Source of the DNA: Betaproteobacteria bacterium UBA6910
Lineage (GTDB): Bacteria; Pseudomonadota; Gammaproteobacteria; Burkholderiales; UBA6910
DNA length: 11,755 nt
Direction of reading: 5' to 3'
NCBI GenBank assembly: GCA_002451065.1
Contig: DKBC01000224.1
Coordinates: forward strand, 1-11,755
Under the pieces are notes generated by a model. The model saw only the letters and a list, made by a program, of their open reading frames with translations, searched no databases and had not been told where the DNA came from. This document shows positions 1 to 6,340 of the stretch, piece after piece. Every line of letters begins with the position of its first letter. The stretch's first letter is position 1. The translations under genes were made by a program, and so were the position numbers.

Positions 1-1187
1 ATTTCGCGGTGTTGCTCGGAATAATGATCTGGGCGCTGACCCGCAACCCCCAGATGGGCTGGCACGAACCGGCGGTATTCTGGCTCATCACCAACGGTCC
101 TCCCACAGTCCTCGCCTACGCGTTTCTGGCGCGGCCGATTCGCGCCGTGGGACCGCTGGTGCTGTCGTTCATGGTCGTGGCCGGCATCGGCTCCCAACTG
201 GCACTACCTTGGGGAGGTGCGGACGACGTACGCCTGCGCGCCGCCGTCGAAGCCGGTTCGGCGCTCGGTCTCGGGGGCGCCGAGATCTTCTGGGCGATGT
301 TGGGGATCGGCTTCGCTGCCTTCGGCGTGCTGGGATGGATTCTGCTCAAGTGGCTGGGAAGCCGCTACCAGCGGAAGCGCTTCAGTGACCAATCCCTGAC
401 GCTGGATTCCATATGGCTGCTCTTCGCCGTGTATCACGGCATTGGCCTGGTGTTCCAAGGCCCGGCCTGGATCGCCAGCGGCCTGGTGGCTTTCGCGGGC
501 TACAAGCTCGCCGCCGTGGCCGGCCACGCCCGGCTGCGTTCCCGCGCCGTAGCCGCGCCCCGACCCCTGCTTCTGCTCCGGGTGTTTTCCCTGGGCAAGC
601 GCAGTGAGAGACTGTTCGACGCCGTTCGCACCCACTGGCAGCGCCTGGGCAGCATCTCCCTCATTGCCGGGCCGGACCTGGTCACGACCAACGTGGAGCC
701 CCACGAATTCCTGGAATTCATGAGCGGCCGGCTGTCGCGCCAGTTCGTGCGGGACGATGCGGACCTGGAGCGCCGCGTCGCCGCCATGGACCTGGGTCCC
801 GACCCCGACGGCCGCTACCGCGTCAACGAGTTCTTCTGCCACGCGGACACCTGGCAGACCACCATGCGCCGCCTGGCAAGCGAAAGCGGAGCGGTGCTCA
901 TGGACCTGCGCAGCTTCTCACCCTCCAACCAGGGATGCCTTTACGAGCTGGGACGGCTGCTGGACGCGGTAGACCTGTCGCGGGTCGTCTTCGTCACCGA
1001 CGCCACCACCGATGCCCGGTTTCTCGAAGACGCCCTGCTGCGCCTGTGGCAAACTGTCGGCGCCGATTCACCCAACCGCCGGAAACCGAATCCCGTGGCC
1101 CGCCTGCTGCAGGTGGAGAAGATTTCGCCAGCGGGGCTGCGGACCCTGCTTGCCTCTCTGCTGCTTCCAATGACAATGAAGGGATAG
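1..1187 (+). CDS. Multi-pass membrane protein with C-terminal TIR-like soluble domain (5' partial)
   Basis: The reading frame is open to the left edge (in phase from base 3), so the true start is probably upstream; the GTG at 9 is only the first start codon in view. Residues below count from that GTG. About five hydrophobic segments are visible (roughly 1-12, 20-40, 45-65, 93-114 and 132-170, the last perhaps two), followed by a soluble domain at about 185-392. That domain opens with a beta strand (PLLLLRVFSLG) and carries a conserved-looking core, LMDLRSFSPSNQGCLYEL (297-314), then a strand LSRVVFVTD. The SPSNQGCLYEL stretch with E313 resembles the catalytic-Glu region of TIR domains (S...C..EL). 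The fold call is inference from pattern only; a non-enzymatic Rossmann-like domain is equally possible. The stop at 1185-1187 lies 2 bp before the EEP gene, so the two are almost certainly cotranscribed. Confidence 0.75.
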   Translation, partial: FAVLLGIMIWALTRNPQMGWHEPAVFWLITNGPPTVLAYAFLARPIRAVGPLVLSFMVVAGIGSQLALPWGGADDVRLRAAVEAGSALGLGGAEIFWAMLGIGFAAFGVLGWILLKWLGSRYQRKRFSDQSLTLDSIWLLFAVYHGIGLVFQGPAWIASGLVAFAGYKLAAVAGHARLRSRAVAAPRPLLLLRVFSLGKRSERLFDAVRTHWQRLGSISLIAGPDLVTTNVEPHEFLEFMSGRLSRQFVRDDADLERRVAAMDLGPDPDGRYRVNEFFCHADTWQTTMRRLASESGAVLMDLRSFSPSNQGCLYELGRLLDAVDLSRVVFVTDATTDARFLEDALLRLWQTVGADSPNRRKPNPVARLLQVEKISPAGLRTLLASLLLPMTMKG

Positions 1188-1189
1188 CC

Positions 1190-2170
1190 ATGCCCACGAT
1201 TCTCGATGCACCTCCCCCCGAAGTCGCCGCCGATCTGGCCGGCCTGCGCGCCGCCCTGGATGCCGCGATCCCGCCGCGGGTGCTGGACCGCAACCTGCTC
1301 GCCGCCACCTGGAACCTGCGCGCCTTCAGCGACCTCACGGAAAAATGGCGCTCCGGGGCCAATGATTCCCCGAAGCGGGACCTGCACTCGCTGCTCTGCA
1401 TCGCGGAAATGGTCTCCCGGTTCGACGTGGTGGCGATCCAGGAATCCCGGGCGAACCTCAAGGCCCTGCGTCACATGCTGAAAGCCCTGGGCCGGAACTG
1501 GGGACTGATCCTCACTGACGTGACGGAAGGGTCCGCCGGCAACGGCGAGCGCCTGGCGTTCGTGTTCGACACCCGCCGCGTGCGCCCCTCGGGGCTGGCC
1601 TGCGAGCTGGTGGTGCCGGAGGAGAAGCTGAGCCAGATCGGGTCGGATGCCCTCAAGCGGCAGTTCGCGCGCACACCCTACGCCGTGTCCTTCGAGGCCG
1701 GCGGCAAGACATTCATCCTCATCACCCTGCACGTGCTCTACGGAAAGGTCGCCGCGGACCGGGTGCCGGAGCTCAAGACCATCGCCGGATGGATGGCGGA
1801 CTGGGCCCGGGACGTGAACCGCTGGGACCACAACCTGATCGTGCTCGGGGATTTCAACATCGACCGCCGGGGCGACGCCCTGCACCAGGCTTTCACCTCC
1901 ACCGGCCTGGTGGTTCCTGACGACCTCAACCGGGTGCCCCGGACCTTGTGGAGCAACCCCGACCAGCCGGACCTGGACAAGTTCTACGACCAGATCGCCT
2001 GGTTCGCCGATCCCTCGGGCGCCCCCATGCTGTCCATGAACTACCTGCAGGGGGGCGGCTTCGATTTTTCGTCTCACTGCCTGCGGGACCGCGGCCTGAC
2101 GCGGGATTCGCTGTCGTGGCACATTTCCGATCACCTGCCCCTGTGGGTGGAGTTCGGCACGCGCAACTGA
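1190..2170 (+). CDS. Endonuclease/exonuclease/phosphatase (EEP, DNase I-like) family protein
   Basis: This 326-residue protein has the full set of EEP superfamily motifs in order: ATWNLRAF (metal-ligand Asn N42), VVAIQES (metal-binding Glu E85), ITLHVLYG (the strand with the His), VLGDFNID (D221, N223), FYDQIAW and the C-terminal ISDHLPLW (D314, H315). The family cleaves phosphodiester or phosphomonoester bonds with Mg2+; substrates include DNA, RNA, inositol phosphates and lipids, and the sequence does not say which applies here. There is no signal peptide: the first 35 residues are polar or helical, so a cytoplasmic location is likely. The ATG at 1190 is chosen because GAAGGG (1178-1183) sits 6 nt upstream, inside the last codons of the membrane protein gene; the open frame further upstream overlaps that gene and looks non-coding. 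Gene spacing suggests translational coupling. The catalytic residues look intact. Confidence 0.9.
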   Translation: MPTILDAPPPEVAADLAGLRAALDAAIPPRVLDRNLLAATWNLRAFSDLTEKWRSGANDSPKRDLHSLLCIAEMVSRFDVVAIQESRANLKALRHMLKALGRNWGLILTDVTEGSAGNGERLAFVFDTRRVRPSGLACELVVPEEKLSQIGSDALKRQFARTPYAVSFEAGGKTFILITLHVLYGKVAADRVPELKTIAGWMADWARDVNRWDHNLIVLGDFNIDRRGDALHQAFTSTGLVVPDDLNRVPRTLWSNPDQPDLDKFYDQIAWFADPSGAPMLSMNYLQGGGFDFSSHCLRDRGLTRDSLSWHISDHLPLWVEFGTRN

Positions 2171-2209
2171 TTCGGTGCTGACGCGGGCACTCCGGTACCG
2201 GGTCAAGCC

Positions 2210-2236
2210 GCGGGGCGCCCGCCAGATCTTATTTTT
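2210..2236 (+). terminator. Weak candidate hairpin + T-rich terminator after the EEP gene
   Basis: A perfect 5-bp GC stem (2210-2214 with 2218-2222, loop GCG) is followed seven bases later by a T-rich tract, TTATTTTT (2229-2236). A 10-bp palindrome, CCGGTACCGG, lies just upstream at 2192-2201. The stem is short and the T tract is displaced, so this may be a poor terminator. The AT-rich stretch (2224-2242, striking in this GC-rich DNA) could instead contribute to a promoter or an unstructured leader for the next gene. Confidence 0.25.
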
Positions 2237-2247
2237 AATTAATCACC

Positions 2248-2253
2248 AGGAGG
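2248..2253 (+). promoter_or_regulatory. Consensus ribosome binding site AGGAGG
   Basis: AGGAGG ends 6 nt before the ATG at 2260 and fixes the start of the GH19 gene. It is one of the two strongest Shine-Dalgarno sequences in the window, so this gene is probably well translated whenever it is transcribed. Confidence 0.85.
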
Positions 2254-2259
2254 CAAGCA

Positions 2260-3057
2260 ATGGCAACTCTCAAGCGCGGATCCAAGGGGGCGGACATCAA
2301 GCGCCTGCAACGGGCGTTGAAGGAACTTGGGTTCGATCCCGGCGGCGTCGACGGCAATTTCGGGGGCGGCACGGAAGCCGCGGTGATGGCGTTCCAGAGG
2401 AGCGAGGGGCTGCTGGCGGACGGCATCGCCGGCCCGCGCACGCTGAGGGCCCTGGGCCTGGCGAAGAAAAAGGACGTTTGGCCCAACACCATCCCCGGGG
2501 TGACGCTGCAGGCGGTTTCCCAGATGTTTCCGTTCACGCCCCTCGGCAACATCGAGGAGAATCTGCCGCCGGTTTGCGAGGCGCTGACGAAGACGGAGCT
2601 CACCGACAAGCCCATGGTGCTGATGGCGCTGGCCACCATCCGCGCCGAGACCGAGAGTTTCGAGCCGGTGGCCGAGGGGCGCTCGCGCTTCAACACCTCG
2701 CCCAACGGCCACCCCTTCGATCTCTACGACAATCGGCGGGATCTCGGCAACCAGGGGCCGCCGGACGGCGAGCGCTTCCGCGGCCGCGGCTACATTCAGC
2801 TCACGGGACGATTCAACTACGAGCGCTACGGCAAGGCGCTGGGGCTCGGAAAGAAACTTCTGACCCAGCCGGAGCTGGCGTCGGATCCCCAGATCGCCGG
2901 GATGCTGCTGGCGGGTTTTCTCAAGGACAAGGAGCGGCAGATCAAGGAGGCGCTGCTGGAAGGCGACCTGCGCACGGCACGGCGCCTGGTGAACGGCGGC
3001 AGCCACGGCCTTGACCGCTTCACCGACGCCTACCGGCGGGGGGACGCCGTCATCTGA
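2260..3057 (+). CDS. Endolysin-like peptidoglycan hydrolase: PG-binding domain + GH19 domain
   Basis: This 265-residue protein starts with a peptidoglycan-binding type 1 repeat (about 4-65: [48 protein letters not shown]). A GH19 (chitinase/lysozyme) domain follows (about 80-265). The GH19 signature is clear: [16 protein letters not shown], where E130 aligns with the family's catalytic acid, and [18 protein letters not shown] (174-191). Bacterial proteins of this layout are mostly endolysins or autolysins cutting the glycan strand of peptidoglycan. No signal peptide or membrane anchor is present, so export would need a holin, a secretion system or lysis; none of these is seen nearby. The start is fixed by AGGAGG at 2248-2253. 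The gene is convergent with the peptidase unit (48-bp gap, no convincing terminator in it). It looks like a domesticated phage lysin or an effector; no other phage genes are present. Confidence 0.9.
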   Translation: MATLKRGSKGADIKRLQRALKELGFDPGGVDGNFGGGTEAAVMAFQRSEGLLADGIAGPRTLRALGLAKKKDVWPNTIPGVTLQAVSQMFPFTPLGNIEENLPPVCEALTKTELTDKPMVLMALATIRAETESFEPVAEGRSRFNTSPNGHPFDLYDNRRDLGNQGPPDGERFRGRGYIQLTGRFNYERYGKALGLGKKLLTQPELASDPQIAGMLLAGFLKDKERQIKEALLEGDLRTARRLVNGGSHGLDRFTDAYRRGDAVI

Positions 3058-3105
3058 ACGCGACCCGGCAGCCGTTTCCCAGCCGAAGGGGCGGCAGGCG
3101 GCGGC

Positions 3106-3336
3106 TCAGCCCTCGACCACCTTCCAGCGGGTCATGATGAGCTGCGCGCCCCGCAGCAGTCCGTCGCATTCGATGCGCTTGCCCTCCAGGGGCGCCAGCT
3201 CCTCGTCCCAGAAGGGATTGCCGCCCTGCCGGCGCAGGGTGTACTCACCGGACGCCGTCACCAGCACCAGCCCCTCGTGCTCGCTCTTGCTGCCGGCGGA
3301 GAGGCGCCGGCGCTGAACCATGCCGCGGTATTCCAC
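3106..3336 (-). CDS. Small uncharacterised protein downstream of the C25-like peptidase
   Basis: A 76-residue basic protein I do not recognise. Its pattern of short beta strands (GLVLVTASGEYTLRRQ, PFWDEELAPLEGKRIECDG, LRGAQLIMTRWKVVEG) looks like a small all-beta, OB-like barrel, but this is inference. It has no signal peptide or transmembrane segment. The GTG start at 3336 lies 6 bp past the peptidase stop, and a GAGG that overlaps that stop may serve as its ribosome binding site. An internal ATG at 3321 would give a 71-residue protein and cannot be excluded. The spacing makes an operon with the peptidase near certain, so it may be a cofactor, inhibitor or substrate of it. Confidence 0.7.
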   Translation of the reverse strand: MEYRGMVQRRRLSAGSKSEHEGLVLVTASGEYTLRRQGGNPFWDEELAPLEGKRIECDGLLRGAQLIMTRWKVVEG

Positions 3337-3342
3337 GGGGCC

Positions 3343-4887
3343 TCAGCGCCGGTGGACGCGGCGCAGGTGCATCAGCTCGCCATCCTGCACCGTGGCAATG
3401 ATCGCGGATACCGCGCGCACCTTGCCCTCGACCTTGCCGCCCTCGCCGAGCAGCAGGTGCACCGAGCGGTTCTTGCGCGCCTTCTCGAATTTCCCGAGTT
3501 CGCCCTTCTGGACGCCTTTGGGGAACTCCACGGCGAACGACTCCCGCGCCACTTCCCGCAGGCCGGACTCCTTGGCGGCCGCCGCCATCACCCGCTTCAC
3601 GGCAGCCGGCGCGGTGCGGCGGGCCGCCTCCACCGCGCCCAGGGTCTGCTGCAGGTTGGTGCCGGTGCGCACCAGGCGCTCCCGGCGCAGCGCCCGGGTG
3701 CCGGGGCTGGACTTGGCGCCCTTGAACGCCGCGCTGAAGGCCTTGCTGCGGGAGAGTGCGTGGCCCACCGATCCCACGGGATGGATCGAGGGATCGCCCA
3801 GCAGGTAGAACTGGGCCACGGTCTTGAGGTCTGCCGGGTCCAGGTGAGTGTAGGCGGCGGAGAAGCGCTGGCGCGCCTCCAGGGCGGCACGCCCCAGGGA
3901 CGCGCCCCCGAGCACCGCCTCGATGAAATACTGGCAGATCAGGTCCGCCTGGCCGTTCCCCTCGCTGGGGCCGTAGGCGATGGTGGTGCTGCCGAAGAAA
4001 CCGTAGGCGCCGTCGTGGAGATAGGTGCTGCAAATTCCCGCCTGTCCCGCGCTGTCCGAGGGATTGTAGAGCTCCGCCCCGTAACAGCACTCGGCGGCGA
4101 TCACGGTGCCGTTGGCGATCTTGCGCTTGAGGAGCTTCGCGGAGTGGGCGGTGGGGAACGCCTCGCGGCGCGCCGGCTGGCCGTAGTAGTTGGGATCGCT
4201 GGCACCACCGTGGCAGTTGATGAAGTGCAGGCGCCGCTCGAGCTGGGAGTCCCGCCACTTCGGCCCCTTGGGCGGAACGGTTTCCATTGCCGTCGAGGCG
4301 CCGAACAGCTTGGTGAGGCTGAGCCCCGTCGAACCCTTCCAGACCTCGGCGCTGATGCCAAGATATTCCTGATAGTCCGAGCGCGGGCGGGTGCGGTAGC
4401 GGGCCGCGGTGGAAAGCAGGCGCACCAGGTACGCCGCGTCGCCCTTGCCCATGAGGTCCGGCACCCGCCCCACCACCCGGGTGGGGCCGAGGAAGCTCCG
4501 GGGGTTGGTGCCATAGGGCGCGGCGCAGGCGTAAGGCAGGTCGCTCGGCACCACGTCGTCCCCGTCGCCGCGCATGGGGTTGGAAAGCTCCTGCATGGGC
4601 ACGATGTCCGGGGCGCCGAGGATCACCACGTACTCGGGTCGCAGCGCCGTGTACACGGCGTCGATGGCGGCCTTGGCCTGGCGCTGATCCAGAGCCCTGG
4701 TCACGGCCGATCCGCCCACGGAGCGCATGTCGGCGGCGGAATCCAGCGCCACCACCCGGGTCGCCATTCCGCGCTTGCGGTCGGCCGCGACGAGGCGGTT
4801 CACGGCAGCCTCGACACGGGGATAGGTCTTGCCATACTTCGCCTTCAGCGCGGAAACGTTGGTGACGACGACTTTATCGGCTGGCAT
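3343..4887 (-). CDS. Gingipain/caspase-like (C25-like, clan CD) cysteine peptidase, cytoplasmic
   Basis: This 514-residue protein carries the C25/clan CD signature series: YVVILGAPDIVPM (86-98), SDLPYA and VGRVPD (115-144), the His strand HFINCHGG with H226, the Cys strand IAAECCYGAEL with C267/C268 (C268 the likelier nucleophile), YGFFGSTTIAYGP (295-307) and FYLLGDPSIHP (360-370). These match gingipain-type peptidases, in which a His-Cys dyad cleaves after a specific P1 residue. Unlike secreted gingipains it has no signal peptide and no C-terminal sorting domain, so it should act in the cytoplasm. The C-terminal ~140 residues form a basic, Ala/Arg/Lys-rich extension that I cannot assign. The ATG at 4887 is supported by AAGGAG 8 nt upstream; the frame stays open beyond it, but that stretch overlaps dsbB antisense and looks non-coding. 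It heads a two-gene unit with the 76-residue protein. Confidence 0.88.
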   Translation of the reverse strand: MPADKVVVTNVSALKAKYGKTYPRVEAAVNRLVAADRKRGMATRVVALDSAADMRSVGGSAVTRALDQRQAKAAIDAVYTALRPEYVVILGAPDIVPMQELSNPMRGDGDDVVPSDLPYACAAPYGTNPRSFLGPTRVVGRVPDLMGKGDAAYLVRLLSTAARYRTRPRSDYQEYLGISAEVWKGSTGLSLTKLFGASTAMETVPPKGPKWRDSQLERRLHFINCHGGASDPNYYGQPARREAFPTAHSAKLLKRKIANGTVIAAECCYGAELYNPSDSAGQAGICSTYLHDGAYGFFGSTTIAYGPSEGNGQADLICQYFIEAVLGGASLGRAALEARQRFSAAYTHLDPADLKTVAQFYLLGDPSIHPVGSVGHALSRSKAFSAAFKGAKSSPGTRALRRERLVRTGTNLQQTLGAVEAARRTAPAAVKRVMAAAAKESGLREVARESFAVEFPKGVQKGELGKFEKARKNRSVHLLLGEGGKVEGKVRAVSAIIATVQDGELMHLRRVHRR

Positions 4888-4895
4888 GGACTGCG

Positions 4896-4901
4896 CTCCT
4901 T
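4896..4901 (-). promoter_or_regulatory. Strong ribosome binding site AAGGAG of the peptidase gene
   Basis: On the - strand AAGGAG lies 8 nt before the ATG at 4887. It decides the start codon in a frame that is open for a further ~200 codons upstream. Confidence 0.8.
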
Positions 4902-4966
4902 TGAAACTCGTGTTTTGAAAAAAAGCCGCGGACCGAACTGCAAGCTGCCGCTTCCCGGGAGCCGCC

Positions 4967-4994
4967 AATATAGCCCCGTGGCATGGGAAAGCAA
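4967..4994 (-). promoter_or_regulatory. Candidate sigma70-type promoter for the peptidase gene
   Basis: Reading the - strand, TTGCTT (4989-4994) and TATATT (4967-4972) are separated by 16 bp. The -10 element matches consensus at 5 of 6 positions; the -35 is weak (3 of 6). The leader would be about 70 nt and contains a T7 tract (4918-4924) with no clear preceding hairpin. This is the only obvious promoter-like element in the 209-bp gap and is placed correctly for the peptidase/small-protein unit. Confidence 0.35.
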
Positions 4995-5053
4995 TAGCCC
5001 CTTGCCTCGGGCCAGGCGCCGGGAATCGGCCAGCGCGCGGAGATGATCGCGAA

Positions 5054-5070
5054 CGGGCCGCGTCGGCCCG
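5054..5070 (-). terminator. GC hairpin 3' of dsbB, possible operon end
   Basis: A perfect 7-bp stem (5054-5060 CGGGCCG with 5064-5070 CGGCCCG, 3-nt loop) begins 26 nt after the dsbB stop on the - strand. No T run follows, so it does not fit an intrinsic terminator well; it could protect the mRNA 3' end or assist Rho-dependent termination. It lies at the junction between the - strand operon and the peptidase unit. Confidence 0.3.
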
Positions 5071-5096
5071 CCCGGGCACCGATGGCTCGCGGTTCG

Positions 5097-5591
5097 TCAG
5101 CGCCGGCGCAAAGCCAGCCAGATGCTCACCCCCAGGACGGCGGCAAAGGCGATCGCCGAAAGCTCGGGGATCGACAGCCCCAGGAACCGCCACTTCACCT
5201 CGGCGCAGTCCCCCTCGGCGGCAAACAGGGCGGGCCACCATTGCGCCAGGGGCAGGGAGTTGAGAAACGCTTCCTCGGGCGAGATGCCGCACTCGAAGGA
5301 GCCGGGAAAATAGGTGAGCCAGATCTGCCGCCCCGCCGATGCGAGTCCCGCCAGGGCGAGCAGTCCCACGAGCCCGGCGTAAGTCCGGCGCCCCCCCGGA
5401 CCTTCCGGCCCGTGCACCGCAGCCGCCAGGGCCACCAGGCCGATGGCGAAGTAGGCGATGCGCTGGGCCACGCACATGGGGCACGGCAGCAGGTGCAGCA
5501 TCGCCTGCAGGTAGATGGCGGCGAACGCGATGGAAGCAAGGCTCCCGATTCCTATCGCCAGAAAGATCAGGCGGACGGTTTCCCGGTTCAT
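5097..5591 (-). CDS. dsbB: Disulfide bond formation protein B (DsbB)
   Basis: This 164-residue inner-membrane protein has four transmembrane segments (about 7-28, 42-60, 70-88 and 141-160). It reoxidises periplasmic DsbA and passes the electrons to membrane quinone. Both cysteine pairs are present: CPMC (C37, C40) in the first periplasmic part, and C101 (FECGI) with C129 (GDCAEV) in the second loop. R44 in CVAQRIAY lies where DsbB proteins keep the arginine important for quinone binding. The ATG at 5591 is preferred; a TTG 36 bp upstream would add an unlikely polar extension before the first membrane segment. Its ribosome binding site is weak. It is the last gene of the - strand run, 57 bp after yceH, and no dsbA is visible. 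Confidence 0.95.
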   Translation of the reverse strand: MNRETVRLIFLAIGIGSLASIAFAAIYLQAMLHLLPCPMCVAQRIAYFAIGLVALAAAVHGPEGPGGRRTYAGLVGLLALAGLASAGRQIWLTYFPGSFECGISPEEAFLNSLPLAQWWPALFAAEGDCAEVKWRFLGLSIPELSAIAFAAVLGVSIWLALRRR

Positions 5592-5648
5592 GGATTCAGT
5601 CCGGACAATTCCAAAGGTGGTGCGCAAGAGGCGTTTCCGCAGCGAGAC

Positions 5649-6323
5649 TCACGCGTCCCGCTTGAGGCCGAGTTCGCCGTAGACCCGGTCCAGCAGGGCG
5701 CGCAATTCGGAGACTTCGTCACGCAGGCTCGCCAGGTTGTGCTTGAGCGCGGCGATCTCGCCGGTGGTGACATCGCCTCCTCCCGCGCGCGGCTCCGGTG
5801 CTTCCGCCTCCGCCTCGGGGGCGCCGCAAAGGAGGTGGGCGTAGCGGTGCTCCCGGGACCCCGCCTGCTTGGGGAGCTGCATGACAAGACCGTGGCGCTC
5901 CGCCAGCTCGTCCAGGTAGGCCTCCACGCTGGAGATATCCGGGAACGAGTACATGCGCTCGCAGTTGATGCGCAACTCCCCCGGCGTCTGGGGACCGCGC
6001 AGCATGAGCACCGTGAGCAGCGCCACATGGGCCTGGGACAGGCCCAGCACCTTGTTGATGTTGTGGGCGAAGCGCATCACCCGGCCGGAAGTGCCGAAGC
6101 TGTCCATCACCAGGGTGTGGCGCTTCAGGGCATCCAGGGCCATCTGCACCTCGCCCTCGGTCACGCTCATGACGGGTTGGCGGCTGGTCTTCTGGTTGCA
6201 GCCCGCCACCAGCGCGTTCAAGGTCAGCGGGTAGTAGTCCGGTGTGGTGAGCTGCTTCTCGGAGAGAACTCCCAGCACCCGTGCCTCCAGGGGCGAAAGG
6301 GCAAGCATCGGGGGCGCGTTCAT
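5649..6323 (-). CDS. yceH: YceH/UPF0502 (DUF480) family winged-helix protein
   Basis: This 224-residue protein shows the YceH signature near its start: LSPLEARVLGVLSEKQLTTP and YYPLTLNALVAGCNQKTSR (9-48). Two winged-helix units follow each other (about 8-85 and 95-170). Next comes an acidic/Ala linker (EAEAEAPEPRAGGG) and a predicted coiled coil at about 186-218 (IAALKHNLASLRDEVSEL), which suggests dimerisation. The cellular role of the family is not established; the tandem winged helices suggest nucleic-acid or protein binding. The ATG at 6323 gives the usual family N-terminus, although M6 is a possible alternative. The gene follows the amidotransferase gene by 17 bp, consistent with cotranscription. 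Confidence 0.9.
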   Translation of the reverse strand: MNAPPMLALSPLEARVLGVLSEKQLTTPDYYPLTLNALVAGCNQKTSRQPVMSVTEGEVQMALDALKRHTLVMDSFGTSGRVMRFAHNINKVLGLSQAHVALLTVLMLRGPQTPGELRINCERMYSFPDISSVEAYLDELAERHGLVMQLPKQAGSREHRYAHLLCGAPEAEAEAPEPRAGGGDVTTGEIAALKHNLASLRDEVSELRALLDRVYGELGLKRDA

Positions 6324-6340
6324 CGTCCGGGATCCGCTGC

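Noticed and set aside
941..2206. 421-codon open frame on the - strand opposite the EEP gene
   Set aside because: It is antisense to complete EEP motifs; no recognisable domain or RBS.
2175..3014. 279-codon + strand frame overlapping the GH19 gene in another phase
   Set aside because: The GH19 frame has domain motifs and the consensus RBS; this one is Arg/Gly/Ala-rich with no motif.
2260..3057. Prophage remnant based on the endolysin-like gene
   Set aside because: No integrase, structural, holin or attachment-site signal accompanies it; one lysin-like gene is not enough.
3058..3105. Bidirectional terminator between the convergent GH19 and 76-residue genes
   Set aside because: Only short, long-loop GC pairings (for example AGCCG 3081-3085 with CGGCT 3102-3106) and no T/A tracts are present.
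3277..5046. 589-codon open frame on the + strand opposite the peptidase gene
   Set aside because: It is antisense to a gene with clear motifs and a strong RBS; its Gly/Ala/Arg/His-rich translation matches no family and is typical of GC-rich shadow frames.
4888..5484. N-terminal extension of the peptidase frame by about 199 codons
   Set aside because: The extension overlaps dsbB antisense and has shadow composition; the ATG at 4887 has AAGGAG at proper spacing.
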